A stretch of 64,000 nt of DNA from an uncultured Coriobacteriaceae bacterium (GTDB taxonomy: Bacteria > Actinomycetota > Coriobacteriia > Coriobacteriales > Atopobiaceae): assembly GCA_902778135.1 (NCBI GenBank), contig CACYWP010000017.1, positions 1-64,000 of the forward strand, read 5' to 3'. The stretch's first letter is position 1. Each line of letters starts with the position of its first letter. Below the pieces are notes generated by a model. The model made no database searches. It saw nothing but the letters and a program-made list of their open reading frames with translations, and was not told the origin of the DNA. Positions 1 through 8,004 of this stretch are shown here, one piece after another. Position numbers and translations under genes: made by a program.

Positions 1-256
1 CATTGTGGCGCGCGGCCACGGTTGGTGGTACGACCATTGTCGCCCGACCCACGGAGCTGCGACAGGTGAGGGGCTCACAATGCTCAGCTCATATCGTCTT
101 CGCCCAAGTCCGATCATGTTGCTCCGACTTGGGCAATGTCCAAGCCCGGAAAACCATATCGACCGCCCCCTGCGGGCAATCCTCGCGCGCCGTCGCGGGC
201 CCCTCCCACATCCCGCTTTGGGTGACGGCGACGGCATCGCATACCCGTACGATATA

Positions 257-667
257 ATGGAACCCAGCAATCGCGCGACCGCTGGCGAGGTGTACGCGTT
301 GGTGGTGGAGGGCTCCGTGGACATTCAGGGGCTCGTAGCCGTAGCGGACGATGAGGACGCGCGGGCGCTTCGCGTCGCCTGGATGTGCACGAGCCCGGAG
401 AATAACAAGCTCCTGGTTGACGAGCCGCGCTACACGGGAGTGGGTGGGCACCTCTTCGAAGTGGCGGCGTAGCTCTCGCAGGAGAGAGGCTTCGACGGCT
501 ACCTCTACGACTTCGCTGCCAACCGCAGGCTGCTCGAGCACTACATGGAGACCTTCGGCGCGCAGCATCTTGGCATACTGCACCAGTGGCACATGATGAT
601 AGACGACGAGACGGCGTCGAGGATAAGGGAGACGTACGACTATGAGTGGACCGATGAGCAGGTATAG
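257..667 (+). pseudogene. GNAT-like acetyltransferase relic with in-frame stop
   Basis: One reading frame gives a coherent alpha/beta protein interrupted by a TAG at 470-472. Before the stop it contains motifs such as 'VYALVVEGS', 'IQGLVAV' and 'GVGGHLF'. After the stop it continues in the same frame with 'GFDGYLYDFAA', 'HYMETFGA' and 'YDYEWTD' up to a final TAG at 665-667. The order of an Arg/Gly acyl-CoA-type loop (GVGGHLF) followed by a repeated-aromatic C-terminus is what I expect of GNAT-like proteins, but no family was confirmed. The first 250 bases show no convincing N-terminus or ribosome binding site, so the 5' end may also be lost. A sequencing error at 470 or a recent nonsense mutation would both explain the intact downstream frame. 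Confidence 0.5.
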
Positions 668-845
668 AAAGAGCCTCGCTGCGACCCCGGGCCCCATCAT
701 GGCTGCCGACCTGCCCGCCGTGACCGTGGACCTGAGGGGCATCTCCGCATACGCCCGCGAGCGGGGCGTCCAGCCCTCGGAGCTCACCGACGATGAGAAG
801 GCGCGCTTTGTGCGCGCGAGACGCGAGCCCGCGATGGCGTCCTAG
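654..845 (+). CDS. small hypothetical protein, overlaps the GNAT-like relic
   Basis: This 63-residue ORF starts at ATG 654 (or at ATG 642, giving 67 residues) inside the last codons of the preceding broken gene, which suggests translational coupling. It is charged and has no signal peptide or membrane segment. The middle reads 'VDLRGISAYARERG' followed by 'ELTDDEKARF', which looks like a short helical domain. I do not recognise a named family. The overlap with the upstream gene is typical of a two-gene unit, so its partner's inactivation may have left it without function. Confidence 0.4.
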   Translation: MSRYRKSLAATPGPIMAADLPAVTVDLRGISAYARERGVQPSELTDDEKARFVRARREPAMAS

Positions 846-1004
846 CCATCGCGGAGATGAGGTAGGAGACGGCCGTAGGCGACGCCCCGGACCTTCCGCC
901 ATTCTCTTTTTCGTACGTCGCCCGGTCTCCCCCGCCTACTTCACGTTCACCCTCACACTGACAGTTGGACCTTGCCGAGCGGATCGGCACCTTGGCGCAG
1001 ACGG

Positions 1005-1044
1005 TGTCGAACCCGAGAGGGCGCAACAGACCAGTGGCCTACTG
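1005..1044 (+). repeat. degenerate copy of the 11.3 kb structured RNA unit
   Basis: The stretch beginning 'tgtcgaacccgagagg' and continuing to 'ccagtggcct' matches the 5' part of the units at 11312, 11485 and 11651 (GTCGAACCCGTGAGGGCG, then a hairpin with loop AGT). The hairpin is decayed here (gcaacagacc-agt-ggcctactgc) and the rest of the unit is absent. It lies just beyond the 3' end of the DMT permease gene. Confidence 0.55.
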
Positions 1045-1053
1045 CCCTTCCTG

Positions 1054-1977
1054 CTAGGCCTCCGCGCCAGGCAATGACAGGATGACCACGCACGCCGTCA
1101 TGAGGGCGATGCCCGCGTAGTCTGTGGCCACGAGCGGCGTTGATAGCAGCATGGCAGCCAGCACTGCGGTGGCGCCAGGCTCCACGGATGAGAGCATGCT
1201 CGCCCTGGACGGTCCAATCATGTCGACGCCCACCAAATACGCAGCATACGAGATCACAGTGCCAAACACCAGCTGCCACCCCAACACCAAAATCAGAGGG
1301 ATGTCGATAACGCCGTCAGAAGGCGGTGTGAACTGCCAAAGGGGACAACGAAGCATATTCATGCAGACACCACCCACAAGCTGACCCCAGGCATAGGTCA
1401 CGAGCGGCCCGTATGTCGCAAGCAGGGGCCTAGGGTACACACCATAGAAAGCAAGCGCAGCGGCCGAGAGAACACCAATGACCAAACCGTGTGCCGAGAT
1501 GGACAGCACATCAAGATTGCCTTTGGTGGAGACCAGCACCACACCGATAAGGGCGCATGTGACAGCGACGATCTCCTTAAGGACAGGCGGCCTCCTGTTG
1601 CGCAGTGCCATCCACAAAACGGTGAACGCTGGCGAGAGGTACTGCAACGTGGTGGCGGTAGGGGCATTGCTTGCCTGCACCGACAGCATGTAGAGGTACA
1701 GGTTTGCCGCAATGCCAATCAGGCCAAAGACCGCCAAGCGGACTACGCTATGCGCATCTTTCCACACATCAAGCAGCGCGCCTTTGTATCGAGGGGCCAA
1801 CACCGTCAGCATGAGGATGCCGCCCAAACTTGTACGAAAGGTGGTGAGCCAGGCCGAGTCGAGGCCCCGGGTGTTGAGCAGGTATTCGCCTGCAACACCC
1901 GTCGATCCACAGATTATGGCGGCCATGATAACGACAGCCATGCCCAAAACCTTTCGGTCTCCCTTCTCCCTGACCAA
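1054..1977 (-). CDS. EamA/DMT-family permease
   Basis: This predicted inner-membrane protein of about 307 residues has ten hydrophobic segments arranged as two similar halves, as in drug/metabolite (EamA) exporters. The first half includes 'ICGSTGVAGEYLL' and 'FRTSLGGILML'. The second half includes 'GTVISYAAYLVGVDMIG' and 'LSSVEPGATAVLAAM', close to the conserved EamA helix 8-9 region. I chose the TTG at 1977 because a GAGGAG ribosome binding site lies five bases upstream. A longer ATG frame from 2034 would read through the nagB terminator. The substrate is unknown. The gene follows the PTS operon in the same direction but is separated from it by a hairpin, so it may be transcribed by read-through. 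Confidence 0.85.
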   Translation of the reverse strand: MVREKGDRKVLGMAVVIMAAIICGSTGVAGEYLLNTRGLDSAWLTTFRTSLGGILMLTVLAPRYKGALLDVWKDAHSVVRLAVFGLIGIAANLYLYMLSVQASNAPTATTLQYLSPAFTVLWMALRNRRPPVLKEIVAVTCALIGVVLVSTKGNLDVLSISAHGLVIGVLSAAALAFYGVYPRPLLATYGPLVTYAWGQLVGGVCMNMLRCPLWQFTPPSDGVIDIPLILVLGWQLVFGTVISYAAYLVGVDMIGPSRASMLSSVEPGATAVLAAMLLSTPLVATDYAGIALMTACVVILSLPGAEA

Positions 1978-1998
1978 GTGAGCTCCTCTCGACAAACG

Positions 1999-2031
1999 CC
2001 CGGATGGTCCAAAGAGGGTGGACCACCCGGG
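1999..2031 (-). terminator. hairpin downstream of nagB
   Basis: A 12-bp stem with one mismatch (cccggatggtcc / ggaccacccggg) and a 9-base loop lies 36 bases after the nagB stop codon. On the minus strand it is followed by only a short T-containing stretch (gcgtttg), so termination may be partial. It marks the end of the PTS/deglycase operon. Confidence 0.6.
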
Positions 2032-2067
2032 CATGTACGCCTTTCTTGCCTATCTGCTGCCCTCAGC

Positions 2068-2796
2068 TCACGAGCACAGGCCAAGCGCCGCCTCGTCGGC
2101 GATGACCGTGCAGTTGGTGTGCAGCTGCAGGATGGATGCCGGCACGCGCGGGGTCACCGGGCCAAAGCACATGTCGTAGACGGCTTGAGCCTTGGCGGCA
2201 CCACTCGCAATGACCAGGATGGCACGGGCGCGCATGATGGTCTGCACGCCCATGGTGTAGGCCTGGCGCGGCACATCGTCAATGCTCTCGAACAGGCGGC
2301 TGTTGGCCTGGATGGTGCTCTCCGTGAGATCGACGCAGTGCGTGCCCTTGGAGAAGGCGTCGTCGGGCTCGTTGAAGCCAATGTGCCCGTTGTTGCCAAT
2401 GCCCAGAAGCTGCAGGTCGGTGTAGCCGGCCTCCTTGACCAGGGCGTCGTAGGAGGCGCAGGCGGCCTGTGCGTCGGGGTCGGACCCGTCGGGTACATGG
2501 GTACGCGCAAGGTCGATGTTTACGTGGTCAAACAGGTTCTTGCACATGAAGTAGTGGTAGCTCTGCGGGTCGTCGTGCGACAGGCCGCGGTACTCGTCCA
2601 GGTTGTAGGTGCTGACCTCTGAGAAGTCGAGATCGCCCTTCTCGTACCACTCGATCAGCTGCTGGTAGGCCCCAATGGGCGTCGTTCCCGTGGCCAAGCC
2701 GAGGCGCGCATGGGGCTTCATGATGACCTGTGCCGATATGATGTTGGCAGCCTTGCGGCTCATGTCCGCATAGTCCTTGCAGCGAATGATTCTCAT
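2068..2796 (-). CDS. nagB: glucosamine-6-phosphate deaminase
   Basis: NagB converts glucosamine 6-phosphate to fructose 6-phosphate and ammonia, feeding amino sugars into glycolysis. The 242-residue length is standard. Visible family motifs are 'LATGTTPIGAYQQL' (phosphate loop), 'TYNLDEYRGL' with the catalytic Asp, 'GIGNNGHIGFNEP', and the C-terminal 'VIASGAAKAQAV'. The ATG at 2796 has a GAGGAGA ribosome binding site seven bases upstream; an ATG eight codons earlier has none. It is the last gene of the PTS/SIS operon, 63 bases after the SIS gene. Its presence suggests that the operon's product pool includes an amino sugar phosphate. Confidence 0.95.
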   Translation of the reverse strand: MRIIRCKDYADMSRKAANIISAQVIMKPHARLGLATGTTPIGAYQQLIEWYEKGDLDFSEVSTYNLDEYRGLSHDDPQSYHYFMCKNLFDHVNIDLARTHVPDGSDPDAQAACASYDALVKEAGYTDLQLLGIGNNGHIGFNEPDDAFSKGTHCVDLTESTIQANSRLFESIDDVPRQAYTMGVQTIMRARAILVIASGAAKAQAVYDMCFGPVTPRVPASILQLHTNCTVIADEAALGLCS

Positions 2797-2859
2797 AGGG
2801 TCTCTCCTCAAAACAGGCATCGATGGAATGGGCGCAGGGACAAAGCCGGACAGCTCTCC

Positions 2860-3978
2860 CTAAAGCAGGGGCATGACGTCCTTGATGGTCTCGGTCTTGG
2901 TCGCAAAGCGTTCGTGATAGCCACGCATCAGCGGGTGTTCGGCCCAGCTGTCAAGCGCCGTGGTGGCAAGATAGGCGATGAGCTGGAAGGCCGGCAGCAC
3001 GTAGAGCGGCGACAGCAGGCGCTCGGCCGGGCGGTCGGCGGGCGCGCGCAGCGCATGGGCATCGTCCACGCGCGCATCGTCTGTCACAAAGAAGGCGCGG
3101 TCGGTAATGGCGCAGGTGGCGTCAAATATCTGGTAGAGGCGCTCGTGGGCAGGGCCAAAGTCATCCACAAAGAAGACCGTGTAGGCCGGCGTCAGCTGCA
3201 GGTTGGGCCCATGAGCAAACTCCTCTGCCTCGTAGGCAAAGCTCGGCACCTTGACGGTCTCGCCTATCTTGAGCGCTCCTTCGCAGCACACGCCATACCC
3301 CTGCCCAAAGCCGACGGAGTACACCGGCCCCAGCGAGGTGAGCTCCTTCTCGTGCTGCGCATAGAAGCGCTTGGCCTCCGCCTGCATCTGGCAGTGCAGC
3401 TCTGGCGTGCGGGCAAACTGCGCGATGAGGTCTGCATATTCCTCTGCACTCACGCGAGCCTCGCGCCGTGCGACCTCCAGCGCAAAGAGCATCAGAAACT
3501 CTGCGAGCGTGGTGACACCCTTGGTCACGTAGCCCACATACTCGCTTCCCACGCCATAGTCAACCAGCAGATCGGCATGGTCCTTGAAGTCGGAGTTGGC
3601 GTTGCCCGTGATGCCCACGGCCAGCCGGCCCAGCGCGCGGGCATGGTCGAGGGCCTCCACAGAGTTGGTCGAGCAGCCGGATTGCGAGATGACCGGGCAA
3701 AAGACGTCTGCCGGCGGCTCAAACTCCGCAAAGCAGAAGCTCGTGGGGTTGACCACGCTCACCTCGCGCCCCAGGTACTTGCGCATGAAGGGGCGAGCAC
3801 AGGCGCTGGCGTTGGACGACGAGCCGCAGGCCACCAGCCAGACGCTCGCATAGTCGCCCGCGCAGAAGGCGTCCACCAGAGCGCCCACATACTCGTCGCG
3901 CCGCTCCAGCAGCGCCGTCATTTGCGCGGGGCTCTCCTCGATGTAGGTGAGCATGGTAATGTCGCTCAGGTCAGCCAT
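2860..3978 (-). CDS. SIS-domain sugar isomerase/deglycase, GlmS-C or GfrF-like
   Basis: This 372-residue cytoplasmic protein has two SIS domains like the isomerase half of GlmS and like glucoselysine-6-phosphate deglycases. The first SIS domain has 'VACGSSSNASACARPF' and the phosphate-binding 'SQSGCSTNSVEAL'. The second has 'CCEGALKIGETVKVPSFA' and 'EEFAHGPNLQL', equivalent to the GlmS EGALKLKE and ELKHGP motifs. There is no N-terminal glutaminase domain, so it does not make glucosamine 6-phosphate from glutamine. The start has a strong AAAGGAGG site. Neighbours are a PTS EIIA and nagB. Deglycation of a phosphorylated Amadori-type adduct is the likeliest role (family inference); an unrelated aldose-ketose isomerase remains possible. 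Confidence 0.8.
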   Translation of the reverse strand: MADLSDITMLTYIEESPAQMTALLERRDEYVGALVDAFCAGDYASVWLVACGSSSNASACARPFMRKYLGREVSVVNPTSFCFAEFEPPADVFCPVISQSGCSTNSVEALDHARALGRLAVGITGNANSDFKDHADLLVDYGVGSEYVGYVTKGVTTLAEFLMLFALEVARREARVSAEEYADLIAQFARTPELHCQMQAEAKRFYAQHEKELTSLGPVYSVGFGQGYGVCCEGALKIGETVKVPSFAYEAEEFAHGPNLQLTPAYTVFFVDDFGPAHERLYQIFDATCAITDRAFFVTDDARVDDAHALRAPADRPAERLLSPLYVLPAFQLIAYLATTALDSWAEHPLMRGYHERFATKTETIKDVMPLL

Positions 3979-4002
3979 CGCTGGCCTCCTTTCTTAACAG
4001 GG

Positions 4003-4455
4003 CTAGATGCCCTCGTCGTCAAAGTCGTCACCAAGGTCATCGGCAGTCGTGACGGGTGCCATCTGGAAGGCAACCACCTGTGCACGAGCCGCCTCGACGG
4101 CAAGCGTCGCCAGCCCGTCCAGGTCGCTCACCACGTCACGCTGCGTGCAGGCCTCCACCAGGCAGCCAAGGTTGGTTCCCGCCATCACGCGCACGTTACC
4201 GCGCGCCGCGCCCAAGGTCACCGCTGTCTTGAAGGGAGAACCGCCCACCAGGTCGCACAGGACGAGCACGCCCTCGCAACCCTGGGCCGACAGCCCATCC
4301 AGGGCGGCAGCCAGGTCGCGCTCGAGCTCGGCCGTGCCAGCCAGCGAGGTGAAGTCGACGGCCGCATAGGCTTCCATCTCGCCCACAATAAGGTTGAGCG
4401 CCGAGGTCAGGCCCGTTGCAAAGTTGCCGTGTCCGGTTGTGATAACACCAATCAT
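4003..4455 (-). CDS. PTS EIIA component, mannose family
   Basis: This 150-residue cytoplasmic protein accepts phosphate from HPr and passes it to EIIB. The N-terminus 'MIGVITTGHGNFATG' contains the phosphorylated His9 in the GHG motif of the ManX/AgaF EIIA family. 'VLCDLVGGSPFKTAV' is the conserved second strand-loop motif. The start at 4455 follows from this N-terminus; the extra 24 residues in the longer frame are not family-like. Unusually, EIIA is separated from EIIB-EIIC-EIID by the deglycase and kinase genes. The ribosome binding site is weak. The C-terminal tail after residue 130 is acidic and variable. Confidence 0.9.
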   Translation of the reverse strand: MIGVITTGHGNFATGLTSALNLIVGEMEAYAAVDFTSLAGTAELERDLAAALDGLSAQGCEGVLVLCDLVGGSPFKTAVTLGAARGNVRVMAGTNLGCLVEACTQRDVVSDLDGLATLAVEAARAQVVAFQMAPVTTADDLGDDFDDEGI

Positions 4456-4569
4456 CTTATTGCGCTGCCAGCTGCGCCCCTGCGGGGCCGTCAGCCGGGC
4501 AGCCCCTCCTCTCGGGTGTTGGGGCAAACCGTGGTCGTGCCCCGGTCTTGGGCAGACGACACGTCCGCC

Positions 4570-6066
4570 TTACCTAGATCCGTTACGGACGAGCTGCTCG
4601 ATCATGTCAAGCACCTCGTCATGCGTGCGACAGACGCAACGTGCCAGGGCGTCCACCGCAGGTGTGGCGTCGCTCTGCGCAAAGTGCACCGCATACATGC
4701 CGGCACGGTGGGCCGCCTCGACCCCATAGGGCGAGTCATCCACCGCCACGCAGCGTGACGGGTCGACCCCCAGCTGCCTTGCCGCACACAGGTAGAGCGC
4801 CGGGTCGGGCTTGGTCTTTTCCACGTCCTGCGCCGTCACCATCACGTCAAAGACGCCCTCAAGCTCACGCTCCGCAAGCATCCTCTGGGCATCTGCCGCA
4901 GGGCTCGAAGTGGCAATGGCCAGCCGCAGCCCCAGCTCGCGCAGGCGCCTTGTCGCACGATGCACGCCCGGGATACCGATGCTCGCATAGTCGATGGGAT
5001 GCGCCTGCACGTAGGCTGCCTTGATGGGCGCGACCTCTTGCGGCGCAAGGCCCATGAGAGCTCCCAGCACCTCGTTCTCGTGCTCGTCGGAGCAACCATA
5101 GAGGTCGCGACGCGCGTCGTCGGGCAAGCCAAGACCTCGGGCGGCCAGCAGTGCGCGGAAGATGCCCTCCCAGGCCTGCTCACTGGCCACCAGCACGCCA
5201 TCCATGTCGTAGACCACGGCAAGTGGCCCCTCGTAGGGCGTCTGGAAGCCTCCGTCGGTAAGACACGCCTGGGCAGCCCACGTCCCTGCATGCTCGGCCA
5301 CGGAGCGCAGCGTCTCGGGCTCGACACCTTGCCCTCTGCGCCAGCCCTTCTCGGCAAGCCCGCAGGCAAGCGCCGTCAGGTGCGCGTCTCCGGCTCCCAT
5401 GGTGTCGCGCGGGCGCACGGGCCTGACCGCCACCTCCATGCGGCCGTCGGGCCAGGCAAGCAGCGTTGGATCAGACCCGCGTGTGACCACCACCAGCACC
5501 TGCTGCGCAAGCGTCTGCACTACCTTCTCAAGCGCCTCTTGGTCGCCGTCGCCTGCGGACAGCTGCACGATGTCGGCCACCTGGGCCACAGCCGCCAGCT
5601 GCTCTGGCGTGCGGTACTTCTCCTTCTCGCCCAGGTCGTACGCGACCAGCGCGCTTAGCCCCGCCAACACCTGCAGCTGCCCGTCCATCTTGGCATTGAC
5701 GCTGGTGCAGACCACGTCAGCCATGTCCAGCTGCGCACATGCCGCCTTGTCCAGCACCAAGGGCCCAACCCAGCCGTTGTCCTCTACGCACACAAAGTGC
5801 CGCTCGCCCTCTACCACGTCTTCTACGCAGCGCTTGGTCGTGGTGCCCGACACCACCGGGCAGGCAGTCACGTCCACGCCCTCGCGCTCCAAAAAGCCCT
5901 GCAAAAAGCTTGCATAGGCATCGCTGGCAAAGGCACCCAGATAGGCCGCGTCGTAGCCCAAGCGCGCCGCATTAACAGCCACATTGAGCGCGTTGCCTCC
6001 CGGATAGGTGACGCCCTGGTTGCGATAGACGTCCACCACGTTGTCACCCAAGGCCAGGATTCGCAT
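4570..6066 (-). CDS. fused PfkB-type (FrlD-like) sugar kinase and HAD-IA phosphatase
   Basis: The 498 residues hold two enzymes in one chain. Residues 1-270 are a PfkB/ribokinase-family kinase closest in pattern to fructoselysine 6-kinase FrlD: 'LALGDNVVDVYRN', the substrate loop 'GGNALNVAVNAARLGY', and the anion hole 'DTMGAGDAH' with catalytic Asp227. Residues 284-498 are a beta-phosphoglucomutase-like HAD: 'VYDMDGVLVAS' (Asp287, Asp289), 'IATSSPAA', 'KPDPALYL' and 'VDDSPYGVEAA'. Its start codon shares one base with the stop of the upstream FrlB-like gene, so the two are translationally coupled. All catalytic motifs of both halves look intact. The kinase is puzzling beside a PTS that already phosphorylates its sugar on entry. 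Confidence 0.88.
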   Translation of the reverse strand: MRILALGDNVVDVYRNQGVTYPGGNALNVAVNAARLGYDAAYLGAFASDAYASFLQGFLEREGVDVTACPVVSGTTTKRCVEDVVEGERHFVCVEDNGWVGPLVLDKAACAQLDMADVVCTSVNAKMDGQLQVLAGLSALVAYDLGEKEKYRTPEQLAAVAQVADIVQLSAGDGDQEALEKVVQTLAQQVLVVVTRGSDPTLLAWPDGRMEVAVRPVRPRDTMGAGDAHLTALACGLAEKGWRRGQGVEPETLRSVAEHAGTWAAQACLTDGGFQTPYEGPLAVVYDMDGVLVASEQAWEGIFRALLAARGLGLPDDARRDLYGCSDEHENEVLGALMGLAPQEVAPIKAAYVQAHPIDYASIGIPGVHRATRRLRELGLRLAIATSSPAADAQRMLAERELEGVFDVMVTAQDVEKTKPDPALYLCAARQLGVDPSRCVAVDDSPYGVEAAHRAGMYAVHFAQSDATPAVDALARCVCRTHDEVLDMIEQLVRNGSR

Positions 6067-7064
6067 CAGTAGGCCACCTTCCGGTAGTAGCGACGGGTCT
6101 CCAGCGGGTGCTGGTTGATGTGTTCCATGTTCTTGGATATGCGCTGCAGCGCGGCGTTGGCAACCACCGGCCCCAGCATCCAGCGAAACTCTGCGTCAAA
6201 GCCCGCAAGCGCAAAGTCTGCCATGTCGATGACCACGGCATTGTCAGTGTAGCGCTCAATGAAGTCCTTTACGCGCAGGTCGAGCGGGCGTGTGGCGCCC
6301 TCGCCCACCAGCAGCGTCACGCAGGTATCGCGCTCCACCAGCTCGAGCGTACCGTGGAAGAACTCGCTGCTCATGACCGACTTGGTCCTCAGCCACAGAC
6401 TCTCCTCCAGCACGCACATGGCGTAGGCGTAGGCCACGGGCCACAGCTCGCCCGACGCAACCCAAATGTTATACGGGTCAGCGTTGAAGCGCTCGCAGTA
6501 GTCAATGGCGCGTGCGTCAAAGGTCTGGCGCACGTCAACGAGGGCAGCAGGAAGGTTGCGCAGTTGGTCGGCAAAGCGCGGGTAGGCCTCAAAGCTGCCC
6601 AGGCGATGCAGCAGCGCACCCACAAAGAGGTAGAGCACCAGCTCTTGCGGACGGCCGTCACCGTAGACAAAGCACCAGTCAGAAAGGGCCTGCAGCGGCG
6701 AGCCGTCCACGCCCACCACCGAGAAGATCGGGGCGCCCAGCTTTTGCAGAGCCTTGGCTGCTGCCACGGTCTCGGTTGTGTCACCCGACTTGGAGGCCAT
6801 GATCACAAGGCTGCGCGACGTGACCTCGGGATGGCCCCCGGTAGTGTAGAGCGGAGCCAGCACCTGAACCACCGGCACGGACGAAAGCCGACGGATTATG
6901 GTGGCAAAGGGATCCATCATCGCTTGGGAGCCTCCGACCGAGCAAAGGACGATGTTGTCAAAGCCGCGGGCGACGGCTGCATCTGCCATGCTCTCGATCT
7001 GGTCGCGACGGTCGTATATGGCCGCGCCAATGCGAAGGAACTCCTGGGCGTCAAAGGTAATCAT
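6066..7064 (-). CDS. SIS-domain deglycase, FrlB-like
   Basis: The 332 residues resemble fructoselysine-6-phosphate deglycase FrlB, which splits the Amadori adduct into glucose 6-phosphate and the free amine. Family features are the first SIS phosphate loop 'SVGGSQAMMDPF', the 'ASKSGDTTETVAAAKAL' motif, 'SSEFFHGTLELVERDT' (matching the EFRHGPLE region of FrlB), 'RYTDNAVVIDMADF', and the C-terminal 'ETRRYYRKVAY', close to the RYYGGLVEY end of E. coli FrlB. An AGGAGA ribosome binding site precedes ATG 7064. It sits between EIID and the kinase fusion. The exact substrate (fructoselysine, glucoselysine or another glycated amine) cannot be read from sequence alone. Confidence 0.82.
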   Translation of the reverse strand: MITFDAQEFLRIGAAIYDRRDQIESMADAAVARGFDNIVLCSVGGSQAMMDPFATIIRRLSSVPVVQVLAPLYTTGGHPEVTSRSLVIMASKSGDTTETVAAAKALQKLGAPIFSVVGVDGSPLQALSDWCFVYGDGRPQELVLYLFVGALLHRLGSFEAYPRFADQLRNLPAALVDVRQTFDARAIDYCERFNADPYNIWVASGELWPVAYAYAMCVLEESLWLRTKSVMSSEFFHGTLELVERDTCVTLLVGEGATRPLDLRVKDFIERYTDNAVVIDMADFALAGFDAEFRWMLGPVVANAALQRISKNMEHINQHPLETRRYYRKVAY

Positions 7065-7150
7065 GGGTGGAACGTCTCCTTAGGGATGGAAGCTGGTAAG
7101 AGTTCTGGCTGCGGGGCAGCCGGCGCCTTGGAGCGTCTGCCGCCAAGACC

Positions 7151-7192
7151 CCGCATAAGGGGCCGGCCCAGCCAGGACGCCGGCCCCTGCGG
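7151..7192 (-). promoter_or_regulatory. GC-rich intercistronic hairpin between EIID and FrlB-like genes
   Basis: A nine-bp stem (ggggccggc / gccggcccc) is extended by a second five-bp stem (ccgca / tgcgg) across a three-base bulge. It lies in the 139-base gap between the EIID stop and the FrlB-like start. No T-tract follows on the minus strand. It is therefore more likely an mRNA-stabilising or processing hairpin that sets membrane versus enzyme ratios than a full terminator. Confidence 0.5.
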
Positions 7193-7203
7193 GAAGGGAG
7201 GTG

Positions 7204-8004
7204 TTACATCCAGCCGATGAACGACATCGCCAGGCCAAAGCAGATGATCGCCAAGATGATGTACACGGCGTTGACGTGCTTCTCCTTGATGAGCCAATAG
7301 ATGCCAAACGTCACGGCAAGGGGCAGGATGTTGGGCAGCAGCGCGTCAAAGACCGACTGCACCGTGGTGCCCTCGCCTAGGCCAAAGACGCAGGCGTCAG
7401 AGAAGTTGATGGCCACGTAGGAGGGAATCAGCGCGCCGAGCACAGTGGCGCCCAGGATGGCAGCGCCACGGGTGAGGTACTTGGTGACCTCCTGCATGCC
7501 CTCCATGGCACGGGTGCCCATGGTGTAGCCCAGCTGGCCAAACGGGATGCGCAGGAAGCCAACGCCCAGGTAGAGCAGGATGAACAGGATTGGGCCAAGG
7601 ATGGAGCCCTGCTGCGAAAGCGAGCAGCAGATGCCAGCCACAATGGGCAGCACGGTAAACCAGAAGATGGAGTCGCCAATGCCGGCAAGCGGGCCAAACA
7701 GGCCGTTGCGCATGCCCTCGATGACAGGCTGGTCGGTCCCCGACTCCTCCATGGACAGGACCAGGCCCTGCAGGAAGGTGCCGGCATGGGGCTCGGTGTT
7801 GACGAACTCCATGTTGTACTTCATAAAGCGACGCAGCTCGTCAGGATCGTCGTTGACCATCTTGCGGAAGGCCGGCAGCATGCCCGCCGTGAAGCCGGCG
7901 GCCTGCATGCGCTCGAACGAGAACGAAATCTGCAGGAAGATGGACCACAGTCCCAGGTCGCGGATGTCCTTTGCGGACAGCTTGGTACGCTCTTTAGATG
8001 CCAT
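7204..8004 (-). CDS. PTS EIID component, mannose family
   Basis: This 266-residue membrane subunit forms the translocator with EIIC. The N-terminal cytoplasmic part (to about residue 110) includes 'SFERMQAAGFTAGMLPAF', 'HAGTFLQGLVLSMEE' and 'GLFGPLAGIGDSIFWF', all hallmark ManZ/EIID motifs. Hydrophobic segments follow, ending at 'ILAIICFGLAMSFIGWM'. The ATG at 8004 has a GGAGG site and overlaps the EIIC stop by 11 bases, showing translational coupling. The longer frame to 8157 is out-of-frame EIIC sequence. Confidence 0.93.
   Translation of the reverse strand: MASKERTKLSAKDIRDLGLWSIFLQISFSFERMQAAGFTAGMLPAFRKMVNDDPDELRRFMKYNMEFVNTEPHAGTFLQGLVLSMEESGTDQPVIEGMRNGLFGPLAGIGDSIFWFTVLPIVAGICCSLSQQGSILGPILFILLYLGVGFLRIPFGQLGYTMGTRAMEGMQEVTKYLTRGAAILGATVLGALIPSYVAINFSDACVFGLGEGTTVQSVFDALLPNILPLAVTFGIYWLIKEKHVNAVYIILAIICFGLAMSFIGWM

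Noticed and set aside
1489..2622. Long plus-strand ORF of 377 codons across the permease and nagB genes
   Set aside because: It is an antisense shadow: it has no ribosome binding site, has unlikely composition (His/Arg/Gln-rich) and covers two genes with clear family motifs.
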